The notes under the pieces: generated by a model
Databases searched by the model: none
Told to the model about the DNA's origin: nothing
What the model saw: the letters and a program-made list of their open reading frames with translations, nothing else
NCBI GenBank assembly: GCA_038329555.1
Contig: JBBQNC010000075.1
Location: forward strand, 1 to 12,455
Direction: 5' to 3'
Source: JALYUA01 sp038329555
Lineage (GTDB): Bacteria > Acidobacteriota > Thermoanaerobaculia > UBA5066 > Gp7-AA6
DNA length: 12,455 nt
Part shown: one piece after another, positions 1-7,014 of the stretch
How the letters are laid out: every line of letters begins with the position of its first letter
Position numbering within the stretch: the first letter of the stretch is position 1
Position numbers and translations under genes: made by a program

Positions 1-657
1 GAGCGCCCCGAGCGCGTCCTCTGGATCCTCCCGCCCGTGCCCGACCCGGAGCCGAGCGCGCTCTCGCGGGACGAGGCGAAGGCGCGGTGGGGCATAAGAG
101 GAGCGCCGGTTCTCCTTTTCCTCGGCCGGTTCGCGGAAGAAAAAGGGCTCCCCGTCCTCCTTTCCGCCTTCGAGCTCGTCCGGCTTCGATACCCCGATGC
201 GGCGCTCGTCCTGGCCGGCGAAAAGGACGCGGTGCCCGGCGAGTCCGTGGGCGCGCGCCTCGCGCCGCTCCTCGCCGATTCGCGCTCGGGCATCGTCGCG
301 ACGGGCCTCGTACCCCCCGATCGCGTCGCGGAGCTTTTCGCCGCCGCGGACGCGCTCGTTCTTCCCTCGATCAACTCGACCGAGTCGTTCGGCCTCTGCC
401 AGGTCGAGGGGATGCTGTGTGGGCTTCCGTCCGTCGCCTCGGATCTGCCGGGCGTCCGCCAGCCCGTGCTCATCACCGGGATGGGAGAGGTCGCGCGCAT
501 CGGAGACGCGCCCGACCTCGCCGAGAAGCTCCTGCGCGTGCTCGCGTCGCCGGAGACCTACCGCCGTCCGCACGACGTCGTCCGCGCGGCCTTCTCGATC
601 GACCGCACGTGCGCCGAGTACGAAGCCGCCTACGAGGTCGCCCGCCAGGGAACCTGA
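1..657 (+). CDS. Glycosyltransferase family 4, C-terminal part (partial at left edge)
   Basis: Retaining GT-B glycosyltransferase of the GT4/group 1 type, expected to transfer a sugar from a nucleotide donor on the cytoplasmic side of the membrane. The frame is open to base 1 and its first residues (R-V-L-W-I-L-P-P-V) look like the inter-domain hinge of GT4 enzymes, so the gene begins upstream and the acceptor-binding N-terminal domain is missing. The GTG at 37 is probably an internal Val, not the start. Visible in the remaining 218 residues: the donor-domain strand and loop L-F-L-G-R-F-A-E-E-K-G with the usual phosphate-binding Arg and Lys (bases 115-150), a Rossmann-like V-L-A-G-E segment, and the family E-x7-E motif (E-S-F-G-L-C-Q-V-E, bases 382-408) that binds the donor ribose and nucleotide. 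The ending, with a GEVARIGDAPDLAEKLLRVL-type helix, is normal for the family. Donor and acceptor cannot be deduced. It lies 99 bases before the sugar epimerase gene, consistent with a glycan-synthesis locus. Confidence 0.9.
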   Translation, partial: ERPERVLWILPPVPDPEPSALSRDEAKARWGIRGAPVLLFLGRFAEEKGLPVLLSAFELVRLRYPDAALVLAGEKDAVPGESVGARLAPLLADSRSGIVATGLVPPDRVAELFAAADALVLPSINSTESFGLCQVEGMLCGLPSVASDLPGVRQPVLITGMGEVARIGDAPDLAEKLLRVLASPETYRRPHDVVRAAFSIDRTCAEYEAAYEVARQGT

Positions 658-658
658 G

Positions 659-676
659 CGGCGGCGTGCGCCGCCG
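659..676 (+). terminator. GC-rich hairpin after the GT4 gene, possible terminator
   Basis: Directly after the stop codon at 655-657 an 8-bp perfect inverted repeat (CGGCGGCG at 659-666, CGCCGCCG at 669-676) is separated by only two bases. In RNA the innermost pair would open to give a 4-base loop. No T-run follows, so a classical intrinsic terminator is not supported. It may be a weak or U-tract-less terminator, a 3'-end stabiliser, or a chance product of high GC. The rest of the gap to 756 holds nothing recognisable apart from the A/T patch noted separately. Confidence 0.3.
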
Positions 677-739
677 GCGCCGTCCGAACGCCAGGACACT
701 CCCTCGCGCGCCGAACCCTCGAAACGGTCCGGACGCTGC

Positions 740-745
740 TAAAAT
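740..745 (+). promoter_or_regulatory. Possible -10 element (TAAAAT) for the epimerase gene
   Basis: TAAAAT is a 5/6 match to the sigma-70 -10 consensus in an otherwise very GC-rich gap, 11 bases before the ATG at 757. No good -35 hexamer is seen 16-18 bases upstream. Transcription from it would begin about at 751-753, giving a leaderless or nearly leaderless mRNA. That would agree with the lack of any Shine-Dalgarno sequence before the ATG. This is inference from one hexamer. Confidence 0.25.
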
Positions 746-756
746 GGGCTCGAAAA

Positions 757-1836
757 ATGCCTGAGCCCAAACGGTTTCTGATCACCGGCGGCGCCGGTTT
801 CATCGGCTCGAACGCCGCGCGGAGACTCTCGGAGCTCGGCCACGACGTCGTGATTTTCGACAACCTCTCCCGCTCCGCGGCCGCCTTGAATCGGGACTGG
901 CTCGCCCGCGTCGCCCCCTCCGTCAAGTTCGTCCTCGGCGACGTGCGGAACAAGGAGGACCTCGAGGGCGCCATCGCCGAGCCCTCGGACGCCGTGATCC
1001 ACCTCGCGGGCCAGGTCGCGGTGACGACGTCGATCACCGACCCCGTCGCGGACTGGGAGGCGAACGCCCTGGGCACGTTCCGGCTCCTGGAGGCCTTGCG
1101 GGCGCGGTACGGCCGCGACCCGCGCCGCGCCCCGCTTCTCATCTATGCATCGACCAACAAGGTCTACGGCCACCTGTCCTCCGGAGAGATCCTCCGCGAC
1201 GGACGCTGGGACCTCGCCGGGTTGCCGGGCGGCGTCGCCGAGGAGGAGCAGCTCTCGTTCGAGTCGCCGTACGGCTGCTCGAAAGGCGCCGCCGACCAGT
1301 ACGTCGTCGACTATCACCGCAGCTTCGGCCTCCCGACGGTTGCGTTCCGCCAGTCGTGCATCTACGGCGAACGGCAGTTCGGCGAGGAGGACCAGGGCTG
1401 GGTCGCGTGGTTCGCCCTCGCGGCCGTCTTCCGGCTCCCGATGACGATCTTCGGCGACGGCAACCAGGTGCGAGACCTCCTCTGGGTGGACGACCTCGTC
1501 GACGCCTACCTCGCCGCCCTGTCGCGCCGCGACGCCGTCGCGGGCAAGGCGTTCAACGTGGGCGGCGGCCCGCCCTTCCGTCTGTCCCTGCGCGAGCTGC
1601 TTCGACTCCTCGAAGGACGCCTCCAGCGCCGCATCCCGTTCGCGGAGGCCCCGGCGCGGCTCGGGGACCAGAAGGTCTTCTATTGCGACATCACCCGGGC
1701 CCGCCGCGAGCTCGGCTGGGAGCCGAGAGTCTCTCCTCAGCAGGGCGTCGACCGCCTTCTCGCGTGGATCGAGGCGAACCGCGCCGAGATCGCCGGGTTC
1801 CTCGCCCGCAAGGGCGTGCCCGTTTCCGCGGCATAG
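757..1836 (+). CDS. NAD-dependent nucleotide-sugar epimerase, CDP-paratose/CDP-tyvelose 2-epimerase (TyvE/RfbE)-like
   Basis: A 359-residue extended short-chain dehydrogenase/reductase, the normal length for sugar-nucleotide epimerases, acting in the cytoplasm on an NDP-sugar. Seen: the NAD-binding G-G-A-G-F-I-G motif at residues 11-17, F-D-N-L-S-R after strand 2, G-D-V-R-N-K and H-L-A-G-Q-V-A, then S-T-N-K-V-Y-G (132-138), and the catalytic Y-x3-K at Tyr172/Lys176 inside S-P-Y-G-C-S-K-G. The stretches S-T-N-K-V-Y-G, P-Y-G-C-S-K-G-A-A-D-Q-Y and R-Q-F-G-E-E-D-Q-G-W-V (D-Q-G-W-V at 212-216) are hallmarks of CDP-paratose 2-epimerase (TyvE), which interconverts CDP-paratose and CDP-tyvelose. They are less typical of GalE or dTDP-glucose dehydratase. 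No CDP-paratose synthase or CDP-glucose dehydratase is in the window, so the actual substrate is open: relatives of TyvE in other loci may use other NDP-hexoses. There is no Shine-Dalgarno before ATG 757. The next gene starts 28 bases after the stop. Confidence 0.88.
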   Translation: MPEPKRFLITGGAGFIGSNAARRLSELGHDVVIFDNLSRSAAALNRDWLARVAPSVKFVLGDVRNKEDLEGAIAEPSDAVIHLAGQVAVTTSITDPVADWEANALGTFRLLEALRARYGRDPRRAPLLIYASTNKVYGHLSSGEILRDGRWDLAGLPGGVAEEEQLSFESPYGCSKGAADQYVVDYHRSFGLPTVAFRQSCIYGERQFGEEDQGWVAWFALAAVFRLPMTIFGDGNQVRDLLWVDDLVDAYLAALSRRDAVAGKAFNVGGGPPFRLSLRELLRLLEGRLQRRIPFAEAPARLGDQKVFYCDITRARRELGWEPRVSPQQGVDRLLAWIEANRAEIAGFLARKGVPVSAA

Positions 1837-1864
1837 GTTTCGGGAAGAGCCGCCTGGTGCCCGC

Positions 1865-4800
1865 GTGACCCGGGGAAACTCGCGCTTGCTCCTCGCCGCG
1901 GTGCTGCTCGCCGCCGCCGTGATGCGCTTCATGGGCGTGTCGTGGGACGACCGGCGGCACCTCCATCCCGACGAGCGGTTTCTCTCGATGGTCGCCGACG
2001 GGATCGCCTTTCCCGGCAACACGGCCGCCTACTTCGACTCCGCGCACTCCCCGCTCAATCCGTTCAATCGGAAGTTCGAGGCCTTCGTGTACGGAACCTT
2101 CCCCGTGTTCCTGGTGAAGGCCGTCGCCGCCCTCATCCACCAGGACGGCTACGACTCGACCTTTCTCGTCGGACGCGTCCTCTCGAGCCTGTTCGACCTC
2201 CTGACGGTCTGGCTGACGTATCGGATCGCGCGCCGGTTCGCCGCGCGGGGAACAGCGATCGTCGCGGCGGCGTTCGTCGCCTTCTCCCCGCTCGGCATCC
2301 AGCTCTCGCATTTCTGGGGCGTCGACAGCTTCCTGACGACGTTCAGCGCCCTCGCCCTCCTGGGCTGCGTGCGGATCGCGCGAGGCCGGACCGATCTCGG
2401 GGGCGTTCTCGCGACAGGCGCCGCCATCGGGCTCGCCGTCGCCTGCAAGATCACCGGGCTCGCGCTGCTCGCCCCGGCCGGGCTCGCGGTTCTCGGCCCC
2501 TCTTTCCTGGGCGGGCCGGACACTCCGGCGGGAGGGCGGTTTCGCTCGATCGGTCGGGCGGCTCTCCGCGGGCTCGCGCTGCTCGCCGCGACGTTCGCGG
2601 TGACGCGCATGGCGCTGCCGTACGCGTTTCTCGGACCCGTGCGCCTCGACCCGCGGTACGTGCACGCGATCCGCGAGCTCGCGAGCCTGACTCGCGGCTA
2701 CGGATTCCCTCCCCAGGTGCAATGGGCGGAGCGCACGCCCCTCTTCCCCTTCCGCAACATGATCCTTTGGGGGGCCGGGGTCTTCTTCGGGCTCCCCGCG
2801 ACCGCCGCCCTGGTGTGGGCGCCGTTTGCCGCCTGGCGCCGCCGGAGCGTCGGCCTTTTTCTGCTGTGGACCCACGCCGCGATCGTCTTCGGGTACCACG
2901 CGACCGCGAGCACGAAGAACATCCGCTATTTCTATCCGGCCTATCCCACCCTCGCCGTCCTCGCGGCTCTGCTTCTCGGGGCGATCGCGGCGCGGGCGGG
3001 CGGTGAGCGCCGCGCTGCGCCGGCCGATGCCAGGCGCGAGCCCTCCGCGGGACGCCGTCTGCTGCGGTGGCTCCCCGGCGCGGCCGCCGCGGGGACCTTC
3101 CTCTTCGGCTTCGCCTTCTGCTCGATCTACCGCCATCCGCATCCGCGCGGCGTCGCCTCGCAGTGGATCTACGACCACGTTTCACCGCCCGCTCGCATCG
3201 CCAACGAGGACTGGGACGACGGGCTGCCCTTTCCGCAGCCGGGCTATTCCGTCGAGGAGTACACCGGCCCCGTTCTCCACATGTACTACCCGGACTCGCC
3301 GAAGAAGGTCGAGGAGCTCGTTACGGCGCTCACGCAGGCCGATTGGATCGCGATCACCAGCAACCGCGCGTACGGCAGCGTCACCCGGGTTCCCGACGTC
3401 TTTCCCATGACGCGCGAGTACTACCGGGCGCTCTTCGGCGGGCGCCTGGGCTTCCGGAAGGCGGCGGACTTCGTCTCCTATCCGTCTCTCGGGCCGCTGC
3501 GGCTGCCCGACGACACGTCGGAGGAGACGTTCACCGTCTACGACCATCCGCGCGTCCTGCTCTTTCAGAAGACGAAGGATTTCGACCCGGCGCGCGCCCG
3601 GGGGCTGCTCCTCGCGGCGCTCACCGGAACGCCGCCCGTGATGGACGAATGGGGCCACTGGCCGCGCGCCCGCCGGCACGCCGTCGACCCGGTCTCGCCC
3701 GGGCGCGCCGGAACGAAGGGGGAGGCGGCCGCGCCCAGACCGCTCTCCGACGAGCTCATCGGCTCGTGGCCCGCCGCGATCCTCTTCTACCTCGCCGTTC
3801 TCGCGATCGGCGCCTGCGCCTTCCCGCTCTGCTTCCGTTTCTTCACGCGGCTGGATGACCGCGGCTTCGGCTTCGCCCGGATCGCGGGACTCGCCGCCGT
3901 AACCTATCTGCTCACGGTGGCCGTGCAGGGACGGCTGCTCGAGAACGGACGGGCCGCGGCGGCCGGCGCGGTTCTCCTGCTCGCTGCGGCGGGCGGCGCC
4001 GTCGGCTGGCGGCGTCGGCACGACATGGCGGCGTTTCTCCGGGGCCGCCGTCGGGCGCTCTTCTTCTCGGAGGGGGTTTTCCTCTTCGGCTTCGTCCTCT
4101 TCGCCGGTCTGCGCGCGTTGAACCCCGAGATCTTCTGGGGCGAGAAGCCGATGGATTTCTCCATCCTGAACATTCTCGTGCGCACGCGGTCGCTTCCCGC
4201 CTCCGACCCGTGGTTCTCCGGTGCCCCGCTCGGGTATTACACGTTCGGCCAGGAAATGATCGCACTCCTCTCCCTCCTGACCGGCCTGTCGACACGGTAC
4301 ACGTTCAACCTCGCCTTCGGCCTGATCGGGGGCGCGACGCTGCAGGGCGCGTTCGCCCTCGTGCGTAACTGGACCGGATCGAAGAGGGCGGGCGTCATCG
4401 GGGCAGCCTTCGTCGGCCTGTTCGGGAACCTGGCCGGTCTCAGGGAGTGGGGATTCAACCAGCCCGCCAGACACGAGGCCCGCCACCTCGACTGGCACTA
4501 TTTCTGGGCGACCTCGCGGGTGACCGGTAGCACCACCATCAACGAATATCCCTTCTGGAGTCTCGTCTTCGCCGACCTCCACTCCCACGTCCTTGCCTTT
4601 CCGTTCTTCCTCCTGATCCTGGCGTGCGCCCTCGAGCTGGTCCGCCGGCACGCCGATCCCGGTGCCCGATCGCTCGGACGCGTGGCCGCCGCCGCCGCTT
4701 TCGGCGCCGCCGTTGCCGCGCACGCCCTGACGAACGCGTGGGACGTGCCGCTTCTGATCGGGCTGATCGTCCTGGTCTCCATATCCGCCGTCTTCGGAGC

Positions 4801-6952
4801 GGGACGGATCTCGCTTGCCGGATTGGCCCGGGGCGTCCTCACGCTCGGGATATCGGGCGCCACCGCCGCGGCGCTCGTCCTACCGCTCTGGGTGCGCGGA
4901 GGCGGAGCGCCGGGCTACGGCCGCAACTTCGACGAGCGGGCCGCCGGCCCCGACATCCTGACCGTCTTCGGCTTCTTCATCTTTCTCGCGCTCGCGTGGT
5001 GGCTCGTCGCGGCGGCGCGGCGGTGGATCGCGGCCGGCGGACGCCGCGTGATGGCCTCGTCGGTCCTTCTCGTCCTCGCCCTCCTCCTGGGCGTCGCCGC
5101 GTTCCGGATCCCCGATCTCTTCGTCGTAGTCTCGATCGCGCTCTTTCTCGTCGCCGCCGTCGCCTTCGAGAGGGCACCGGAGGACCGGCTGGCGTGCGGG
5201 CTCGTCGCGAGCGCGTTCTTCCTGATTCTCTTTGCGCAGCGGTTCTACATCTTCGATCGCGGCAACACGTTTTTCAAGCTCTACATGGAGGCCTGGTTTC
5301 TCTTCGCGATCGCGACCGCCATCCTCGTGTTCGGAGGCCGCGACCGGCCCGGAGCCTTCGCGACGTGGCCGTGGCCGCTGCGGGTCGCGTGCTTCGTGCT
5401 CGCCGGGGCGGCGCTCTTCACGACCGTGACGGCGGGCCGGGGCGGCGTCGGCGAGAACCGTCCCTCGCTGCCCGACGGCGTGCGGCGCGGGCCCATCTCG
5501 CTCGACGGCCTCGCCTATCTCGGGAGGTGGCACCCCGGCGAGTACAAGGCCGTGCTCTGGCTGCGCAACGCCGTGCCCGGGACACCCGTGATCCTCGAGG
5601 CGCAGGGCCCGACGTATCAGCAGTTCGGACGAATCTCGATGCTGACCGGGCTGCCGACCGTCCTCGGCTGGGAGTATCACGTCTCGCAGCGCGGAAATGC
5701 GCAGTCCGAGATCGACGCGCGCAAGGAGTCGGTGCGCGCGATCTACAGCAATCCGACCGCCGCCGGCCTCGAGGGGCTCCTGCGGCGCTACCACGTCGGC
5801 TACGTGTACGTGGGCGCTCTCGAGCGGCAGACGTACCCCGCGATCGGGCTCGCCAAGTTCGCGGCGTCGAAGAACCTCTTCGAGGTCGCCTACGAAAACC
5901 CGGACGTCCGCATCTTCCGGGTTCGCGGCGGCGATACCGAGGACGTCGTGCTCCCGCGGCGCGAGACCCTCCCGCGGGCGAGCGAGGCCACCCCCGATTC
6001 CGCCGCTCCCGACGGCGAGCCCGAAGAGCCGCCGGCGATCGCCGCCGCGCCGATCCCGGACGTCGCGCCGTGGGGCAGGCTCCGGGAACCGCGGGACTCG
6101 GCGGTCGACCGGAAGGGCCGCGTCTGGATCGCGGACTTCGGGCACTCGCGGCTGCGCGTGTACGACGCGAAGGGCGGGTTCCTCGGAGGCTGGGGCGGCA
6201 AGGGTGACGGACCGCACGGATTCCGGGAGTTGTGCGGCGTCGCGGCGCGCGCCGACGACCTGTACGTGGCGGACACGTGGAACGGGCGTGTCGAGCGATT
6301 CGGCCTCGACGGAGAGTGGAAGGGGGCCGCGAAGGAGCTCTATGGCCCCAGGGGCGTCGCCGTCGGAGAGGATGGGAACGTCTGGGTCGCCGATACGGGA
6401 AACAACCGCCTGATGCTTTACGACGGCGCGCTCGCCGGAGCCCGGCCGATCGGGAAGAAGGGAAAGGGCGGCGGAGAGTTCGACAATCCGGTCGGGATCG
6501 CCGTGGGACCCTCCGGCAGGATCTACGTCGCGGACACGAACAACCGCCGCATCCAGCTGCTCGACGCGGCCGGCGTTTTTCTGGCGCAGTGGCCCGTCGT
6601 CGGCTGGGTCGGCGGCGGCGCGGAGCCGCACGTCGAGGTCGATCGCGACGAGACCGTCTACGTGAGCGATCCGCCTGGCGACGCGATCCTCGAGTTCGCG
6701 CCCGACGGAAGACTTCTCCGGCGTTTCGGGGCCGACTCCGACGGCCGGAAATTTTCGCGGCCGACGGGTCTCGGTCTCGACCGCGCGGCGCGACTCCTCT
6801 TCGTCTCGGACTCCGGAAGCGACTCCATTTCGACCCTCCGCCTCAAGGGGTGGGAAGCCGCGACGGCGTCGACGCCCCGGCCACCCGCGACGCCGGCGGC
6901 GCCAGCGACGAAGCCGCCCGCGTCTCCCCGGCCGCCGCGCGCTGGACAATAA
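1865..6952 (+). CDS. Multi-domain membrane protein: GT39/ArnT-like GT-C + DUF2298 (Chlor_Arch_YYY, TIGR03662) + C-terminal NHL propeller
   Basis: A 1695-residue polytopic protein in three parts. Residues 1-630: GT-C-like region with a signal-anchor helix (about 8-24), an acidic D36-E37 in H-P-D-E in the first outer loop, many helices, and a soluble segment (about 420-610). This resembles polyprenyl-phosphate-sugar glycosyltransferases of the GT39/PMT class. Residues 631-1355: DUF2298/TIGR03662 with P-M-D-F (762-765), G-Y-Y-T-F-G (790-795, a variant of the family YYYxG motif), I-N-E-Y-P-F-W-S-L-V-F-A-D-L-H-S-H (892-908), I-L-E-A-Q-G-P-T-Y (from 1243) and T-G-L-P-T-V-L-G-W (1261-1269). After a Pro/Glu/Ala linker, residues 1399-1661 form a six-bladed NHL propeller. 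The last ~33 residues are Pro/Ala/Thr-rich. DUF2298 proteins with an extra N-terminal region are known; their reaction is not established. Start: GTG 1865 precedes the first helix directly; a GGGAAGAG stretch lies 15 bases upstream, which is rather far. Met20 would cut into the helix. The propeller is probably extracytoplasmic (inference). Confidence 0.88.
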   Translation: MTRGNSRLLLAAVLLAAAVMRFMGVSWDDRRHLHPDERFLSMVADGIAFPGNTAAYFDSAHSPLNPFNRKFEAFVYGTFPVFLVKAVAALIHQDGYDSTFLVGRVLSSLFDLLTVWLTYRIARRFAARGTAIVAAAFVAFSPLGIQLSHFWGVDSFLTTFSALALLGCVRIARGRTDLGGVLATGAAIGLAVACKITGLALLAPAGLAVLGPSFLGGPDTPAGGRFRSIGRAALRGLALLAATFAVTRMALPYAFLGPVRLDPRYVHAIRELASLTRGYGFPPQVQWAERTPLFPFRNMILWGAGVFFGLPATAALVWAPFAAWRRRSVGLFLLWTHAAIVFGYHATASTKNIRYFYPAYPTLAVLAALLLGAIAARAGGERRAAPADARREPSAGRRLLRWLPGAAAAGTFLFGFAFCSIYRHPHPRGVASQWIYDHVSPPARIANEDWDDGLPFPQPGYSVEEYTGPVLHMYYPDSPKKVEELVTALTQADWIAITSNRAYGSVTRVPDVFPMTREYYRALFGGRLGFRKAADFVSYPSLGPLRLPDDTSEETFTVYDHPRVLLFQKTKDFDPARARGLLLAALTGTPPVMDEWGHWPRARRHAVDPVSPGRAGTKGEAAAPRPLSDELIGSWPAAILFYLAVLAIGACAFPLCFRFFTRLDDRGFGFARIAGLAAVTYLLTVAVQGRLLENGRAAAAGAVLLLAAAGGAVGWRRRHDMAAFLRGRRRALFFSEGVFLFGFVLFAGLRALNPEIFWGEKPMDFSILNILVRTRSLPASDPWFSGAPLGYYTFGQEMIALLSLLTGLSTRYTFNLAFGLIGGATLQGAFALVRNWTGSKRAGVIGAAFVGLFGNLAGLREWGFNQPARHEARHLDWHYFWATSRVTGSTTINEYPFWSLVFADLHSHVLAFPFFLLILACALELVRRHADPGARSLGRVAAAAAFGAAVAAHALTNAWDVPLLIGLIVLVSISAVFGAGRISLAGLARGVLTLGISGATAAALVLPLWVRGGGAPGYGRNFDERAAGPDILTVFGFFIFLALAWWLVAAARRWIAAGGRRVMASSVLLVLALLLGVAAFRIPDLFVVVSIALFLVAAVAFERAPEDRLACGLVASAFFLILFAQRFYIFDRGNTFFKLYMEAWFLFAIATAILVFGGRDRPGAFATWPWPLRVACFVLAGAALFTTVTAGRGGVGENRPSLPDGVRRGPISLDGLAYLGRWHPGEYKAVLWLRNAVPGTPVILEAQGPTYQQFGRISMLTGLPTVLGWEYHVSQRGNAQSEIDARKESVRAIYSNPTAAGLEGLLRRYHVGYVYVGALERQTYPAIGLAKFAASKNLFEVAYENPDVRIFRVRGGDTEDVVLPRRETLPRASEATPDSAAPDGEPEEPPAIAAAPIPDVAPWGRLREPRDSAVDRKGRVWIADFGHSRLRVYDAKGGFLGGWGGKGDGPHGFRELCGVAARADDLYVADTWNGRVERFGLDGEWKGAAKELYGPRGVAVGEDGNVWVADTGNNRLMLYDGALAGARPIGKKGKGGGEFDNPVGIAVGPSGRIYVADTNNRRIQLLDAAGVFLAQWPVVGWVGGGAEPHVEVDRDETVYVSDPPGDAILEFAPDGRLLRRFGADSDGRKFSRPTGLGLDRAARLLFVSDSGSDSISTLRLKGWEAATASTPRPPATPAAPATKPPASPRPPRAGQ
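6059..6850 (+). repeat. NHL repeat array 1 (six blades), C-terminus of the DUF2298 protein
   Basis: Six consecutive NHL-type repeats, each with a G-(V/I)-A-V-(D/G) strand, then (V/L)-W/Y-V-A-D-T-G/W-N-x-R and a strand ending in an aromatic or Leu. Blade 2 carries E-L-C-G with Cys1457. A Gly-Trp insertion (1580-1581) follows blade 4. Blades 5 and 6 are degenerate (Y-V-S-D-P and F-V-S-D-S-G-S). Such arrays fold as a six-bladed beta-propeller and usually bind proteins, peptides or glycans. Part of the 1865-6952 CDS. Confidence 0.88.
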
Positions 6953-7002
6953 CCCTCCTATCCTTTACGTTTAGTGGCGTTCAACACCATTTCCCCGCTT
7001 CG

Positions 7003-7009
7003 AAGGGAG
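7003..7009 (+). promoter_or_regulatory. Ribosome binding site of the stand-alone NHL gene
   Basis: AAGGGAG five bases before ATG 7015 is the clearest Shine-Dalgarno sequence in the window and fixes this start against the long upstream-open frame. The 62-base gap 6953-7014 is less GC-rich than its surroundings (TTTACGTTTAG near 6964), so an internal promoter is possible, but no convincing -35/-10 pair is seen. Confidence 0.65.
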
Positions 7010-7014
7010 AGACG

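Noticed and set aside
37..39. GTG 37 as the start of the GT4 gene
   Set aside because: The frame is open to base 1, and the residues before it match the normal inter-domain hinge, so the gene is cut by the window edge.
5990..6060. Gene boundary or frameshift between the DUF2298 region and its NHL tail
   Set aside because: The frame runs continuously through a Pro/Glu/Ala linker with no stop or plausible ribosome binding site, and the neighbouring TIGR03663 protein has the same arrangement.
739..6949. Long antisense open frames (for example 739-2022, 1691-3178, 3182-4723 and 4880-6949 on the minus strand)
   Set aside because: They lie opposite well-supported plus-strand genes. Their translations are Arg/Glu/Gly-rich low-complexity sequence with no family motif, as expected from GC-rich codon bias.
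6232..7014. Upstream extension of the free propeller frame into the DUF2298 gene
   Set aside because: Arg-rich filler in the wrong frame. ATG 7015 has a clear Shine-Dalgarno and begins a signal-peptide-like leader.
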